Counted from the first letter of the stretch, positions 21,590-29,829 are shown. The stretch: DNA of 35,357 nt from Eubacteriales bacterium (GCA_030524135.1 JAUNHA010000022.1:1-35357), one strand, 5' to 3'. Numbers and translations: made by a program. The notes: generated from the sequence alone by a model not told the origin.

Positions 21590-22937
21590 TCTGCTCCGCG
21601 CTCTTTGCAAGACGCCACAGGGTCGTGCGGCTGATACCGAGCGATTTTGCGGCACGGGTCTGATTGCCGCCGTACTCCTTTAATACATAGAGTGCGATCT
21701 CGCGGGAGATCTCTTCCAGCGTTTTATGATGATCCACTTGAATATCCATTGCGTAAAGCGGGGCTGCAGCAGATGCTGTCTGTCCCGAAAAGCCGGTTTC
21801 CTTTGAGAGTGCTGCCCTGACAGCCTCCGCGGAGACCGGCATTTTTTGTGCATTGCCGGTTTCTTTTACGACCCGTTTTAACTGTGTCAGGTTGTAAGGC
21901 CAGTCAAAGGAGGCGAGCAGTCCGGCTGCTTCTTTGGAGAAAAAAGATGCTGCGGATGCATCCTGCTTCGGACGCAGTGCCGCCATGCACTTTTCTGCAA
22001 GTGCGGGGATGCGCGTCCGGTCCATGCGGAGCGGCTGAACGGGCAGGATGGAGAGACCAAGCATGTTGGCGTATTCCATTGCGGCATGGGGGAGCTTTCC
22101 ATCCGTTTTCTTTTCGCAGGAAAAGAGGAGACGGTTTCGTATATGCAGATTTGTGCCGAGGATATAGGCAAGCAGCTCCTTCTGCCGGTCGCGGGAAAGT
22201 GTATTCAGGTTTGCAAAATAAATGCTCTGGCGGTTATCGGAAAGCGGCGAGCGCTCACTTCCGAACAGAAACTGCCGGCTCTTCTCGGAGAGCAGCCTGC
22301 AGTTGATCAGATAGAGCGGTCTGTCGGCATAGCTGCTTCTAAGATAGAGATACTGTGCCAGCGTATCCCTTCCTGTTCCGATTTCTCCCGCGATCAGGAC
22401 ATTGTCGTCCGGTGAAAGATTACCGGCTGTCAGTCTTCCTTCGATGTGCACATCCGGCGGGCAGATATCCGCAAAGATCTCCTGCATCAGCTCTTTGCTT
22501 CCAAAAAACTGTTCCTCGCAGGCTGCCTCCGCCTGCAGGCGGTCGAGCGCGAGGATGCCGTATCGGGCATAGGATGCAGGAACCTTTGAATCAGAGATAT
22601 GAAAAATGTAATATAGAACTGACGCTTTGGAAAATGTATGCACATGGGCGGAAACGTGCCTTGTCCCTGTCTGCAGGAGAAAATGTCCGCAGTCATGTAT
22701 GCCACAGACGTGTTTATCTGCTTTCAGCACACCGGAAACAAGCAGACCGCGCGCAGCATCCGCAAGTCTGATGGTTTCAGCTTGTGTATCCGGCTGATAC
22801 AGGAGATGCTGATCTGCATCAAAGATCAGGCAGGCGGCATCGCCTGCAGAAAGTGCAGCCTCCAGGATATCCTGCGTCAGACCAAGTTCCAGGGCGGCTT
22901 TATGTGCAGAAGGTTTATGTGTAACGTGTTCCGGCAT
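21537..22937 (-). CDS. Degenerate sigma-54-activator-like regulator with Fis HTH
   Basis: 466 residues. An N-terminal PAS/GAF-like sensor region (about 1-140, with AACLIFDADQHLLY) is followed by an AAA domain (about 145-385) and a Fis-type HTH at about 415-450 (GGNQTRAAKSLGISRTTLWRLAK). The AAA part is eroded: Walker A is GEIGTGRDT (184-192) with Arg for Lys, the Walker B position reads SIYFANL without the DE pair, and the GAFTGA sigma-54 loop is missing. It therefore cannot act as a normal ATP-driven sigma-54 activator. It more likely works as a DNA-binding repressor or sigma-70 regulator, like TyrR. AAGGAGC precedes ATG 22937. Confidence 0.82.
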   Translation of the reverse strand: MPEHVTHKPSAHKAALELGLTQDILEAALSAGDAACLIFDADQHLLYQPDTQAETIRLADAARGLLVSGVLKADKHVCGIHDCGHFLLQTGTRHVSAHVHTFSKASVLYYIFHISDSKVPASYARYGILALDRLQAEAACEEQFFGSKELMQEIFADICPPDVHIEGRLTAGNLSPDDNVLIAGEIGTGRDTLAQYLYLRSSYADRPLYLINCRLLSEKSRQFLFGSERSPLSDNRQSIYFANLNTLSRDRQKELLAYILGTNLHIRNRLLFSCEKKTDGKLPHAAMEYANMLGLSILPVQPLRMDRTRIPALAEKCMAALRPKQDASAASFFSKEAAGLLASFDWPYNLTQLKRVVKETGNAQKMPVSAEAVRAALSKETGFSGQTASAAAPLYAMDIQVDHHKTLEEISREIALYVLKEYGGNQTRAAKSLGISRTTLWRLAKSAEQTNPSPAQDPHAPEHEAP

Positions 22938-23014
22938 GTTAAGCTCCTTATGTATTGTCAGATGTTGGGGCGTGCTGCCCGGTGCCGCAAAACGGCCCCG
23001 GCGCTGTCTGTTTC

Positions 23015-23043
23015 AGTATAGCAAGTTTGTGCCGTCCGGGCAA
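23015..23043 (-). promoter_or_regulatory. Promoter of the degenerate regulator
   Basis: On the minus strand, TTGCCC (23038-23043) and TATACT (23015-23020) are 17 bases apart, a sigma-70-type promoter. A GC-rich hairpin lies in the leader (about 22971-23003). Confidence 0.65.
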
Positions 23044-23096
23044 TCTGATGCTGTATCTGCTTTTATTGACTATTACAAGTCGATTTGACATGAAAA

Positions 23097-23201
23097 GAAA
23101 AATGTGTAAATTTTGACCAAATAACCCGGAAAAATGTGCAGATATCATCCAAAAAACCGGAAAAATGTGCATAATCGAGATGAAAAACCCGGAAAAACGT
23201 G
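23097..23201. repeat. Four-copy repeat array, 31-32 bp period
   Basis: GAAAAATGTG occurs at 23097, 23129 and 23160, and GAAAAACGTG at 23192. The last three are preceded by ACCCG- or ACCG-type sequence, so about 16 bases are conserved and the other 15 or so vary. The period is three helical turns. The array sits between the divergent regulator (minus strand) and ATPase (plus strand) genes. Confidence 0.8.
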
Positions 23202-23215
23202 TTATGATATCATAA
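23180..23215 (+). promoter_or_regulatory. Promoter and palindrome of the ATPase gene
   Basis: ATGAAA (23180-23185), 17 bases, TATGAT (23203-23208). The -10 lies within a perfect 14-bp palindrome TTATGATATCATAA (23202-23215), and the fourth repeat lies in the spacer, so repeat binding would block it. Confidence 0.5.
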
Positions 23216-23238
23216 ACGAAGCTGGAGAGGTGATGTGG

Positions 23239-24534
23239 ATGATACGAAGTGCAATGACAAAACTGAAAGATTGGAAAAACAGTCCGGAGAGAAAGCCGCT
23301 TATCATTCGCGGTGCACGACAGGTAGGAAAAACATGGCTGATGAAGGAATTTGGACGAAACTTTTATGAAAGCTTTGCCTATTTTAACTTTGATGAAGAG
23401 GATGAACTGAAATCCATATTTGAGGCGAATAAGAATCCGCAGCGCATCGTGGAGCTTTTGTCTTTGATCGCCGGAGAAAAAATAGTTCCTGGAGAGAAAC
23501 TGATTATTTTTGATGAGATTCAGGAGTGCCCGGAAGCGCTGAATGCGCTTAAATATTTTAAAGAGAAGGCAAATGACTATCATGTTATAGCGGCGGGCAG
23601 CCTTCTGGGAACGCTGCTTGCCAAGCCCAAATCCTACCCCGTGGGAATGGTCAATTTGCTTGATCTTTATCCCCTGTATTTTGATGAGTTTTTAGAGGCG
23701 GTTGATCCGATGCTGTTTTCCTATTATGAAAGCATTCGTAAGGATACGCAGATCGAGGAGATATTTCACAACAGGCTTCTGGAAGCCTATAATCATTATC
23801 TGATCATCGGCGGCATGCCGGAGTGCGTGGCTTCGTGGATGAATTACAGGGATCCGGCAATGGTTTCCCGTATTCAGCGGGAATTGATCGAGATATATGA
23901 GCACGATTTTTCCAAACATAATGGCAAGGTCAACAGCGGACGTATACTGATGGTGTTCCGGAGCATTGTCGCTCAGCTTGCGAAGTCTAACGAGAAGTTT
24001 ATCTATGGCGCAGTGCGGCAGGGCGGCAGGGCGCGGGATTTTGAAGAAGCGATTGAGTGGCTTGTATCTGCAGGAATGCTCAATCGTATCTATAATGTGT
24101 CAAAGGCGGAGCATCCGCTTACAGCTTTTGACAAGCTCGATCAGTTTAAATTATTTTTGTTTGATACGGGACTGCTGAAATATATGGCCGGAGTTGATAA
24201 CGGTGCCATTCTGCTGAAAGGCGATTATCAGTTCAAAGGTCCTCTTATAGAAAATTATGTACTGCAGCAGCTTCGCGGTCAATTTGCGGTAGAACCCAGA
24301 TATTTCGCTGATAAGTCAGGGGAGATCGATTTTGTGCTGCAGAATGGAGCAGAGATCGTTCCGGTTGAAGTAAAGGGCGGAGAGGATAAATCTGCGCCTT
24401 CATTCAAACGGTATATTTCTGAACGTCACCCGGAACATGCTATCCGTTTTTCAAAGCGCGGCTACCGTAAGGATGGTGCGATCACAAATATACCGCTTTA
24501 TCTTGTGGGAAAAGCAGCGGAACTCCTTGATTAG
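23239..24534 (+). CDS. AAA_14 / DUF4143 ATPase
   Basis: A 431-residue protein of the common AAA_14-DUF4143 family. The P-loop GARQVGKT (25-32) and Walker B LIIFDEIQECP (near 98) are intact. GSLLG follows as sensor, and the C-terminal DUF4143 part holds GEIDFVLQN...VPVEVKGG, a PD-(D/E)xK nuclease-like core. The family is abundant in gut anaerobes; its function is unclear, with defence and DNA-binding roles suggested. ATG 23239 is favoured because GGAGAGG is eight bases upstream; ATG 23233 is only two bases from it. It is preceded by the repeat array. Convergent with the RNPP-like gene. Confidence 0.88.
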   Translation: MIRSAMTKLKDWKNSPERKPLIIRGARQVGKTWLMKEFGRNFYESFAYFNFDEEDELKSIFEANKNPQRIVELLSLIAGEKIVPGEKLIIFDEIQECPEALNALKYFKEKANDYHVIAAGSLLGTLLAKPKSYPVGMVNLLDLYPLYFDEFLEAVDPMLFSYYESIRKDTQIEEIFHNRLLEAYNHYLIIGGMPECVASWMNYRDPAMVSRIQRELIEIYEHDFSKHNGKVNSGRILMVFRSIVAQLAKSNEKFIYGAVRQGGRARDFEEAIEWLVSAGMLNRIYNVSKAEHPLTAFDKLDQFKLFLFDTGLLKYMAGVDNGAILLKGDYQFKGPLIENYVLQQLRGQFAVEPRYFADKSGEIDFVLQNGAEIVPVEVKGGEDKSAPSFKRYISERHPEHAIRFSKRGYRKDGAITNIPLYLVGKAAELLD

Positions 24535-24583
24535 AAGTGTGATATGGACGAAAAACAGGTCGGCGTAATACAGCCTGCATTTA

Positions 24584-25510
24584 TTATTTTAAATCCATCC
24601 CCAGTTTATTTTTAGCATCGCGCTTTATAATTTCCAGATTGGCTTCGTCCTTCAATGCGTGGCAGACATAATAGCTTTCCATGAAATATTCCCGGCTTTT
24701 TTCAAACTCTCCTTTTTGGTGATAAGCATAGGCAAGGAGTTCAATCGTCATTGCCAGATAGGCGCTTGTGCGAAAGCGGATACAATATTCCTGCCCAAGT
24801 TTTGCCACGCGTATTGTTTCATCTGGGTCGTTTTCATAACTCAAATTTAGCGCGTGATTATAAGTAATCATACAGGCGACACCTGAAATACTATATAAAT
24901 TTTGCCCATATTTTTTTAGAAAGCGCTCAAGTTGACGATAGATTGCAAGCGCTTCTTTATGGCGGGCGTGATCCGTATATACAGCGGCGATTTGATTGAT
25001 CAGCTTTAGCTCTTCCACACTATAGACCCCATCTTCTATCCGATTGATGTCAAAATGAGGCTGTGTCAAATGCATGGCCTGTTGTAAAAGTGTGATCTGA
25101 CGATCCATGGGATAGGGAATGCGTTTGCCATCAGAAATTTCTCCGAGAGCCGTCCTTGAGCGTAATATGAACTGTTGGAACAGCACGTCATCTTCGGAAA
25201 GAAGCGCTGCCATCTCGTCCAACTTTTTTTGCATGGGTATCCAGTTGTGCCTGACATGCAGCATTCTGATTTCATCCTGACGGGCATAAAGATCTAAGAG
25301 ATCCTTTCCAATATATGAAATATAGTGCTGTTCAGGAAGCTGTAATCTTTGTAAAATTGCCTGTAATCGATTTGCTGAAGGCCCCCGCTTTCCGCTTTCA
25401 ATGCGTGAAAGCGTCGGTGGTTCACAGATACCTTCGCATAGTACTTCCTGTGTCAAACCCAGTTCCAGACGCCTGTGGCGAATTAGTTCTCCGATATGAT
25501 TAAGTTCCAT
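24584..25510 (-). CDS. HTH-TPR regulator of RNPP/Rgg type
   Basis: A 308-residue protein with an XRE HTH at residues 6-60 (IGELIRHRRLELGLTQ... SRIESGKRGPS) and helical TPR-like repeats from about residue 100 to the end (e.g. EALAIYRQLERFLKKYG, FEKSREYFMESYYVCHAL). This is the layout of Rgg, PlcR and PrgX, which bind short peptides. AGAGGATG lies seven bases before ATG. It diverges from an ABC half-exporter with a palindrome between them. No pheromone gene with a ribosome binding site is visible nearby, so the signal may be absent, distant or not a peptide. Confidence 0.82.
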   Translation of the reverse strand: MELNHIGELIRHRRLELGLTQEVLCEGICEPPTLSRIESGKRGPSANRLQAILQRLQLPEQHYISYIGKDLLDLYARQDEIRMLHVRHNWIPMQKKLDEMAALLSEDDVLFQQFILRSRTALGEISDGKRIPYPMDRQITLLQQAMHLTQPHFDINRIEDGVYSVEELKLINQIAAVYTDHARHKEALAIYRQLERFLKKYGQNLYSISGVACMITYNHALNLSYENDPDETIRVAKLGQEYCIRFRTSAYLAMTIELLAYAYHQKGEFEKSREYFMESYYVCHALKDEANLEIIKRDAKNKLGMDLK

Positions 25511-25582
25511 GTAAACATCCTCTTATTTTCTCTTTTGCATATGACTGCAAAGCTCAATTTATCTGCAAGGGGGCATATTAAT

Positions 25583-25609
25583 AGTATAATAATGCAAATG
25601 TTATTTCAA
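25583..25609 (-). promoter_or_regulatory. Candidate promoter of the HTH-TPR gene
   Basis: On the minus strand, TTGAAA (25604-25609) and TATACT (25583-25588) are 15 bases apart, a short spacer. The plus strand has TATAAT at 25585-25590 without a good -35. Confidence 0.4.
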
Positions 25610-25614
25610 TGATA

Positions 25615-25642
25615 TTTGAGGCAAATCCGGGATTACCTCAAA
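25615..25642. promoter_or_regulatory. 28-bp dyad operator between the HTH-TPR and ABC genes
   Basis: The arms TTTGAGG (25615-25621) and CCTCAAA (25636-25642) are continued inward by AATCC/GGATT, giving near-complete twofold symmetry. It is a natural binding site for a dimeric HTH protein; autoregulation by the HTH-TPR protein and control of the exporter are inferred. Confidence 0.6.
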
Positions 25643-25724
25643 CGTCATAGATTCTTTCAGCGGGATGAGATAACATAAATACCGCAATTAATAAACACAG
25701 CTAGTGCTTGCTAAGGAGAAATAT

Positions 25725-27335
25725 ATGATCACATTCATCCTATCCTTCCGAAAATCTGTGTTCCGGGGCGTGCTGTTTATTCTGCTCGCCAATCTCTTCT
25801 GGACGCTGACACCGCTCTGCATCATGCAGCTGTTTGAGGCGGCGGTGAGCTTTGACGTGAAACGGCTTTTGTGGTTTCTTTTTCTCGATTTTTTGCTGTT
25901 TATGCTTTATGTGTTGTTTGGCTACTGCCGCGACTTAAACCTGTACGGTGCGGTCCGTGAAATGAATACGGCGCTCCGCGCGAGGATCAGTGAAAGTCTT
26001 CTCGGACGGGATTATCAGAGCTTTGACGAGGCGGATACCGGCACTTATCTGTCCTGGTACTCAAATGATCTCCATCAGCTTGAACAGCAGGGCTTTCTCC
26101 CGTTTTATCAGCTGCTGGATGCTGTGGTGCGGACGCTGTTTTCCGCCGTCGCTCTTTTTTATCTGCACTGGATGTTCGGTCTGTCCGCACTCGTGCTGGG
26201 CGTGCTTTTATGCCTTGCCCCGCGGCTTTTTAACGGCAGGATCGAGCGGAAATCGGCAGTGTTTTCCGGGCAGCAGGAGCGGTTTACGGGGGAACTTAAG
26301 GACCTGTTATCCGGTATGTTTGTATTGAAATCCTTTGGAGCATCGGACCGCTTCCTTCGCCTCATGAAACAGAGCAATAAAGCGTATGAGGATACGAAGT
26401 ATGAAAGTGCGAAGACGCGGGCGGACGGAAATGCGCTGCTGACTGTGCTGAATATTCTATGCCAGATATTAAATAATCTCATGATCTTCGGCTTTGCCGT
26501 GCTGGGACTTGTGCCCATGCGCTATATCATGGGCAGCGGAAATTACTGCAGCGCGGTCTATAACGGGCTTGCGGATATTTCGCAGCTGAGGCTTACGCTT
26601 ATGAGCGCGGAGCCGTTTTACGGAAAGCTTCCGAAGCCGGATGAGGTTACGGCGCATCCGGCTCACACGGCTGTGCTTCCTCCGCTCACAAAAGGCATCA
26701 GCGTATCGCAGCTTTCTTATTCCTATGGGGAAAAGACAGTGCTTAAGGACGCGGATTTCTTCTTTGCTGCCGGCAGAAAATACGCGCTTACGGGACCGTC
26801 CGGCTGCGGCAAAACAACGCTTATTAAGATATTGCTCGGATACCTGCGGGATTACACCGGGACGCTTTTGTTTGACGGCACTGACGCGCGGGCGATCAGC
26901 ACGGAGCAGATCTTCTCAGAGGCGGCTTATATTCCGCAGGAGGTCTACCTGTTCAATACGACTGTCCTTGACAATATCACGCTTGGAAAAACATTTACGG
27001 AAAATGAGATCGAAAGTGCCGTGCGGGAGAGCGCGCTGTCAGAGGATCTTTCCCGTATGCCGGAAGGGCTTCTTACAAAGGTTGGAGAAGAAGGAAGAAA
27101 CCTTTCGGGCGGACAGCGTCAGCGCGTTGCGATCGCAAGGGCACTGATCCACAAAAAGACGCTGCTCTTCGTGGATGAGGGAACCTCGGCGCTTGATAAG
27201 GAAAACGCAGACCGCATCGAAACGGCGCTGCTCGGAAAAGAAGGCCTCACGCTCATCCTGATCAGCCATCATCTTTCCGCAAAGCGGCGCGCGCTCTTTG
27301 ATGGGATTTATGAGCTTGCCCCCAAAAAGGCGTGA
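25725..27335 (+). CDS. ABC half-exporter (fused permease-ATPase)
   Basis: A 536-residue type IV ABC exporter: six TM helices over about 1-300, then a nucleotide-binding domain. Walker A GPSGCGKTT is at about 357, the signature LSGGQRQR at about 460, Walker B LLFVDEGTSALD with catalytic Glu near 485, and the switch His in LISHHLS. AAGGAG is six bases before ATG 25725; an in-frame GTG at 25704 is unsupported. There is no peptidase C39 domain, so it is not a bacteriocin-processing exporter. Divergence from the HTH-TPR regulator suggests regulated export of a drug, peptide or lipid. It would need to form a homodimer, since no partner half is adjacent. Confidence 0.9.
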   Translation: MITFILSFRKSVFRGVLFILLANLFWTLTPLCIMQLFEAAVSFDVKRLLWFLFLDFLLFMLYVLFGYCRDLNLYGAVREMNTALRARISESLLGRDYQSFDEADTGTYLSWYSNDLHQLEQQGFLPFYQLLDAVVRTLFSAVALFYLHWMFGLSALVLGVLLCLAPRLFNGRIERKSAVFSGQQERFTGELKDLLSGMFVLKSFGASDRFLRLMKQSNKAYEDTKYESAKTRADGNALLTVLNILCQILNNLMIFGFAVLGLVPMRYIMGSGNYCSAVYNGLADISQLRLTLMSAEPFYGKLPKPDEVTAHPAHTAVLPPLTKGISVSQLSYSYGEKTVLKDADFFFAAGRKYALTGPSGCGKTTLIKILLGYLRDYTGTLLFDGTDARAISTEQIFSEAAYIPQEVYLFNTTVLDNITLGKTFTENEIESAVRESALSEDLSRMPEGLLTKVGEEGRNLSGGQRQRVAIARALIHKKTLLFVDEGTSALDKENADRIETALLGKEGLTLILISHHLSAKRRALFDGIYELAPKKA

Positions 27336-27380
27336 TGCTATAATAGGGCCTGAGATTTTATAGTGAAAAAGGAAAGATGA

Positions 27381-28085
27381 ATGGCCCGTAAGAAAAAACA
27401 GTTTGCCGGACAGGCAGCAAAGGAATTGAATAAACAGATCAATGCTTCCATCAAAAAGGGAAATAAAAAACGGGCTCTGCTGCTGATCGCGGCAGGGCTT
27501 GTGCTTGCGTTATATTCCGGACGGAGCATCAATCCGTACCTGAGCGATCTTGGAAAGGTGACGGAAGGCGGACTTCTTTCCGGGGAGGATACTTCCGGGA
27601 CCGAAGCCGCCGCGGAGGCGGAAGAGGCAAAGCTTGAATCCGTCGTGGATGGCGATACGCTCTGGGTACGCGTGAATGGGGCGCGGAAAAAAGTGCGGCT
27701 CCTGCAGATCAACGCACCGGAATCGGTGCATAGCGATGAAAGTAAAAATACAAGCTATGGGCGCGAGGCTTCCGCGCACTTAAAAGAGATGCTTGCGGAT
27801 GTGGATACGGTCTGGATGACAAGGGATTATTCGGATGAGGATCAGTACGGCAGGCTTCTACGTATGATCTGGCTGAAAAAGCCTTCGGATCCGTTTTCCG
27901 AGGCGGAGCTTCGGGAAAACTGCGTGAACGCGCGAATGCTTCTGGACGGCTATGCGCAGGTAGTGGTATTTGACGATAAGTCGTATACGGACCTGTTTGA
28001 CAGCTTTGTAAGTGAGGCGAAGAAACATAAAAACGGGCTGTGGGCAGAGGATGGCTGGAAGCGTTATGTGAGGGAACATGAATAA
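27381..28085 (+). CDS. Membrane-anchored thermonuclease-like protein (SNase fold)
   Basis: 234 residues: a basic N-terminus, one TM segment (about 31-46), a Gly/Glu-rich linker and an SNase domain from about 84. Active-site equivalents are Arg106 and Glu114 (VRLLQINAPE) and Arg158 (DQYGRLL). The Asp that binds calcium in staphylococcal nuclease is Asn here (Asn111), a change seen in other family members but possibly affecting metal use. ATG 27381 follows AAAGGAAAG. The stop overlaps the next gene by eight bases, so it is translationally coupled to a membrane ferredoxin. Likely faces outward and degrades nucleic acids for salvage; this is inference. Confidence 0.85.
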   Translation: MARKKKQFAGQAAKELNKQINASIKKGNKKRALLLIAAGLVLALYSGRSINPYLSDLGKVTEGGLLSGEDTSGTEAAAEAEEAKLESVVDGDTLWVRVNGARKKVRLLQINAPESVHSDESKNTSYGREASAHLKEMLADVDTVWMTRDYSDEDQYGRLLRMIWLKKPSDPFSEAELRENCVNARMLLDGYAQVVVFDDKSYTDLFDSFVSEAKKHKNGLWAEDGWKRYVREHE

Positions 28086-29025
28086 CGGACATCCGGGAAA
28101 ACTGAGGCTGTTTATTCAGGCGGCGTTTTTTGCTCTGACGAACAGCTATATCGAAGGCTTTGCGGGCGGAAAGATCTATAAGGGACCGCTTAAGAAGCTC
28201 TGCGTGCCGGGGCTTAACTGCTATTCCTGTCCGGGTGCGCGTTTTTCCTGCCCGATCGGATCCCTGCAGGCGGTGCTCGATTCAGGGCAGTACCGCATGA
28301 GCCTCTATGTGCTTGGGATGATGTCGGTCTTCGGTATCCTTCTGGGGCGCGTCGTCTGCGGCTTTTTGTGTCCGTTCGGGCTCGTGCAGGATCTTTTGTA
28401 CCGGATTCCGGTGTTTCGGAAGAAACAGGCTCCCGGCAAATGGGCAAAGCGGAAGAACCTTCTGGGACACAGGCTGCTTTTAAAGCTTAAATATCTGGTG
28501 CTGCTTTTCTTTGTCATCGTGCTTCCGATGACGGTGACGAGCTTTGCGGGCATGGGTGATCCGTGGTTCTGCAAATATATCTGTCCGAGCGGTACGCTTG
28601 CGGCAGGACTTCCGCTGCTTTTGACAAATGAGTCTCTGCGCGGTGCGGCAGGTATTCTGTTCGGATGGAAGGCGTTGGTACTGTTTGCGATCATATTGCT
28701 TTCCGTCGCGTTTTACAGACCGTTCTGCAAATATCTCTGCCCGCTCGGCGCGTTTTACGGTTTTTTTAACCGGGCGGCATTTTACAGGCTTGAGGTCAAT
28801 GAAGAGAAATGCATCCGCTGCGGAAAGTGCCAGGCGGTATGCGGTATGGATATCCGGACTTTTGAGACACCGAACAGCATGGAGTGTATTCGCTGTGGCG
28901 CGTGCCTTTCGGCGTGTCCGACGGATGCGATTTCCTCAAGCCTTTCGGAACTCATGAAAGGAATCGGAAAGAAGACTGCGGGAGGAGATACTGTATGTAC
29001 GAAATCTTCGGATTTAAGATCCTGA
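28078..29025 (+). CDS. Membrane 4Fe-4S protein, NapH/YccM-like
   Basis: A 315-residue polytopic protein. The N-terminus contains NCYSCPGARFSCPIGSLQ. Several TM helices are interspersed with CGFLCPFGLVQ, CKYICPSGTLAAG and CKYLCPLGAFY, Cys-Pro motifs typical of NapH/NosR-type quinol- or FMN-linked electron carriers. Two classical [4Fe-4S] ferredoxin motifs follow near the C-terminus (CIRCGKCQAVC and CIRCGACLSACP). It is thus a membrane electron-transfer component; its partners are not in the window. GAGGGAAC precedes ATG, which overlaps the nuclease gene. The next gene starts within its last 31 bases. Confidence 0.88.
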   Translation: MNNGHPGKLRLFIQAAFFALTNSYIEGFAGGKIYKGPLKKLCVPGLNCYSCPGARFSCPIGSLQAVLDSGQYRMSLYVLGMMSVFGILLGRVVCGFLCPFGLVQDLLYRIPVFRKKQAPGKWAKRKNLLGHRLLLKLKYLVLLFFVIVLPMTVTSFAGMGDPWFCKYICPSGTLAAGLPLLLTNESLRGAAGILFGWKALVLFAIILLSVAFYRPFCKYLCPLGAFYGFFNRAAFYRLEVNEEKCIRCGKCQAVCGMDIRTFETPNSMECIRCGACLSACPTDAISSSLSELMKGIGKKTAGGDTVCTKSSDLRS

Positions 29026-29303
29026 CAAAGAAGGAACAGAAAGAGCGTGACGAAGCGTTTGCACGCATGGTTTTCCCGAATGGAGACGCACAGAAAAAGG
29101 AAGTTCTGGAGCACCTTAAGAAGGAGATTCCGGGATGGGATGAGATGGAGCTTTTGTATCTGTATGCTTCTGTCGTCCAGGGGATGAAAGAAAAAGGACA
29201 GGACTTCATTCAGGCGCTTGGGCGGATGAAAAGTCCCGGATTCCGGAAACTAAAAGCGGAGGAAACCGAAGCCCTCCGCCGGATTGTGGAACGATATTAT
29301 TGA
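28995..29303 (+). CDS. Small uncharacterised helical protein
   Basis: 102 residues, highly charged (MYEIFGFKILTKKEQKERDEAFARM...), with no TM segment, signal or recognisable motif; predicted mostly helical. GGAGGAG is about seven bases before ATG 28995, and it overlaps the ferredoxin gene by 31 bases, strong evidence of co-expression. I do not recognise the family. It may be a chaperone or accessory protein of the membrane ferredoxin. The 3' end overlaps the convergent gene by seven bases. Confidence 0.7.
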   Translation: MYEIFGFKILTKKEQKERDEAFARMVFPNGDAQKKEVLEHLKKEIPGWDEMELLYLYASVVQGMKEKGQDFIQALGRMKSPGFRKLKAEETEALRRIVERYY

Positions 29304-29686
29304 TTAAGCAGATCCGTGAGCGCTGTGGGGGAAAGATTGCTCTGATCCATCAGCTGAATGAAGATCTGTGAGAGCCTTGGTCCGAGCACCGGATCGCGGA
29401 TCGCTTCATAAAAGCTCAGGATCATGAGGAAAAACAGGAGACTTAAGATCGCTGAGGTCGCGCAGAGGATGAGACCCGGAATGCAGGAACGGCCGCTTTC
29501 ACGTTTTGCGGTGAGCGCGCAGGCAAAGCCCGTAACACCGAGGAAAAAGCCGATATACATACCTGCCGGAAAGATCAGGCAGACGGAGAGCAATCCGGAT
29601 ACGCCGCAGATGACGCTTGTGCGGCCAAAGTCGAACTGCGGCGCAGTCTTCTGTTTGTTTTCATTTTCAAAAAAATTCTTATCCAT
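29297..29686 (-). CDS. Small membrane protein, two or three TM segments
   Basis: 129 residues: a short polar N-terminus, TM segments around 24-60 (VICGVSGLLSVCLIFPAGMYIGFFLGVTGFACAL), a basic loop, and another around 73-95 (LILCATSAILSLLFFLMIL). The length and layout resemble DUF4190-type proteins, but I cannot name it. ATG 29686 has no clear ribosome binding site. The predicted transcript start is only about four bases before it, so it may be nearly leaderless. It is convergent with the small helical protein. Confidence 0.65.
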   Translation of the reverse strand: MDKNFFENENKQKTAPQFDFGRTSVICGVSGLLSVCLIFPAGMYIGFFLGVTGFACALTAKRESGRSCIPGLILCATSAILSLLFFLMILSFYEAIRDPVLGPRLSQIFIQLMDQSNLSPTALTDLLNQ

Positions 29687-29696
29687 ATTGAAAGTA

Positions 29697-29725
29697 ATCT
29701 TATCACCGAATTGCCGAGCTTGCAA
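29697..29725 (-). promoter_or_regulatory. Minus-strand promoter sharing its -35 with tsaE promoter
   Basis: TTGCAA (29720-29725) is its own reverse complement. Read leftward it is 17 bases from TAAGAT (complement of 29697-29702). Confidence 0.4.
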
Positions 29726-29748
29726 GCAAAGTTTGCATCGGTTATAAT
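29720..29748 (+). promoter_or_regulatory. Promoter of the tsaE operon
   Basis: TTGCAA (29720-29725), 17 bases, perfect TATAAT (29743-29748). This is the only good promoter before the seven-gene block ending at 34885. Confidence 0.75.
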
Positions 29749-29829
29749 GTAAAGAACGGTCAGACGTGCGCTTTGCATGCGTCCGGACACATAGACAGAC
29801 TGGAAAGGAAAGGCAGAAGGAACGGCAGG

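Noticed and set aside
23097-23201. CRISPR array
   Set aside because: The conserved part is only 10-16 bp, the period is 31-32 bp in total, and there are no cas genes.
25541-25612. 23-residue pheromone for the RNPP-like regulator
   Set aside because: The frame has no ribosome binding site, lies over the minus-strand promoter and lacks a signal-like N-terminus.
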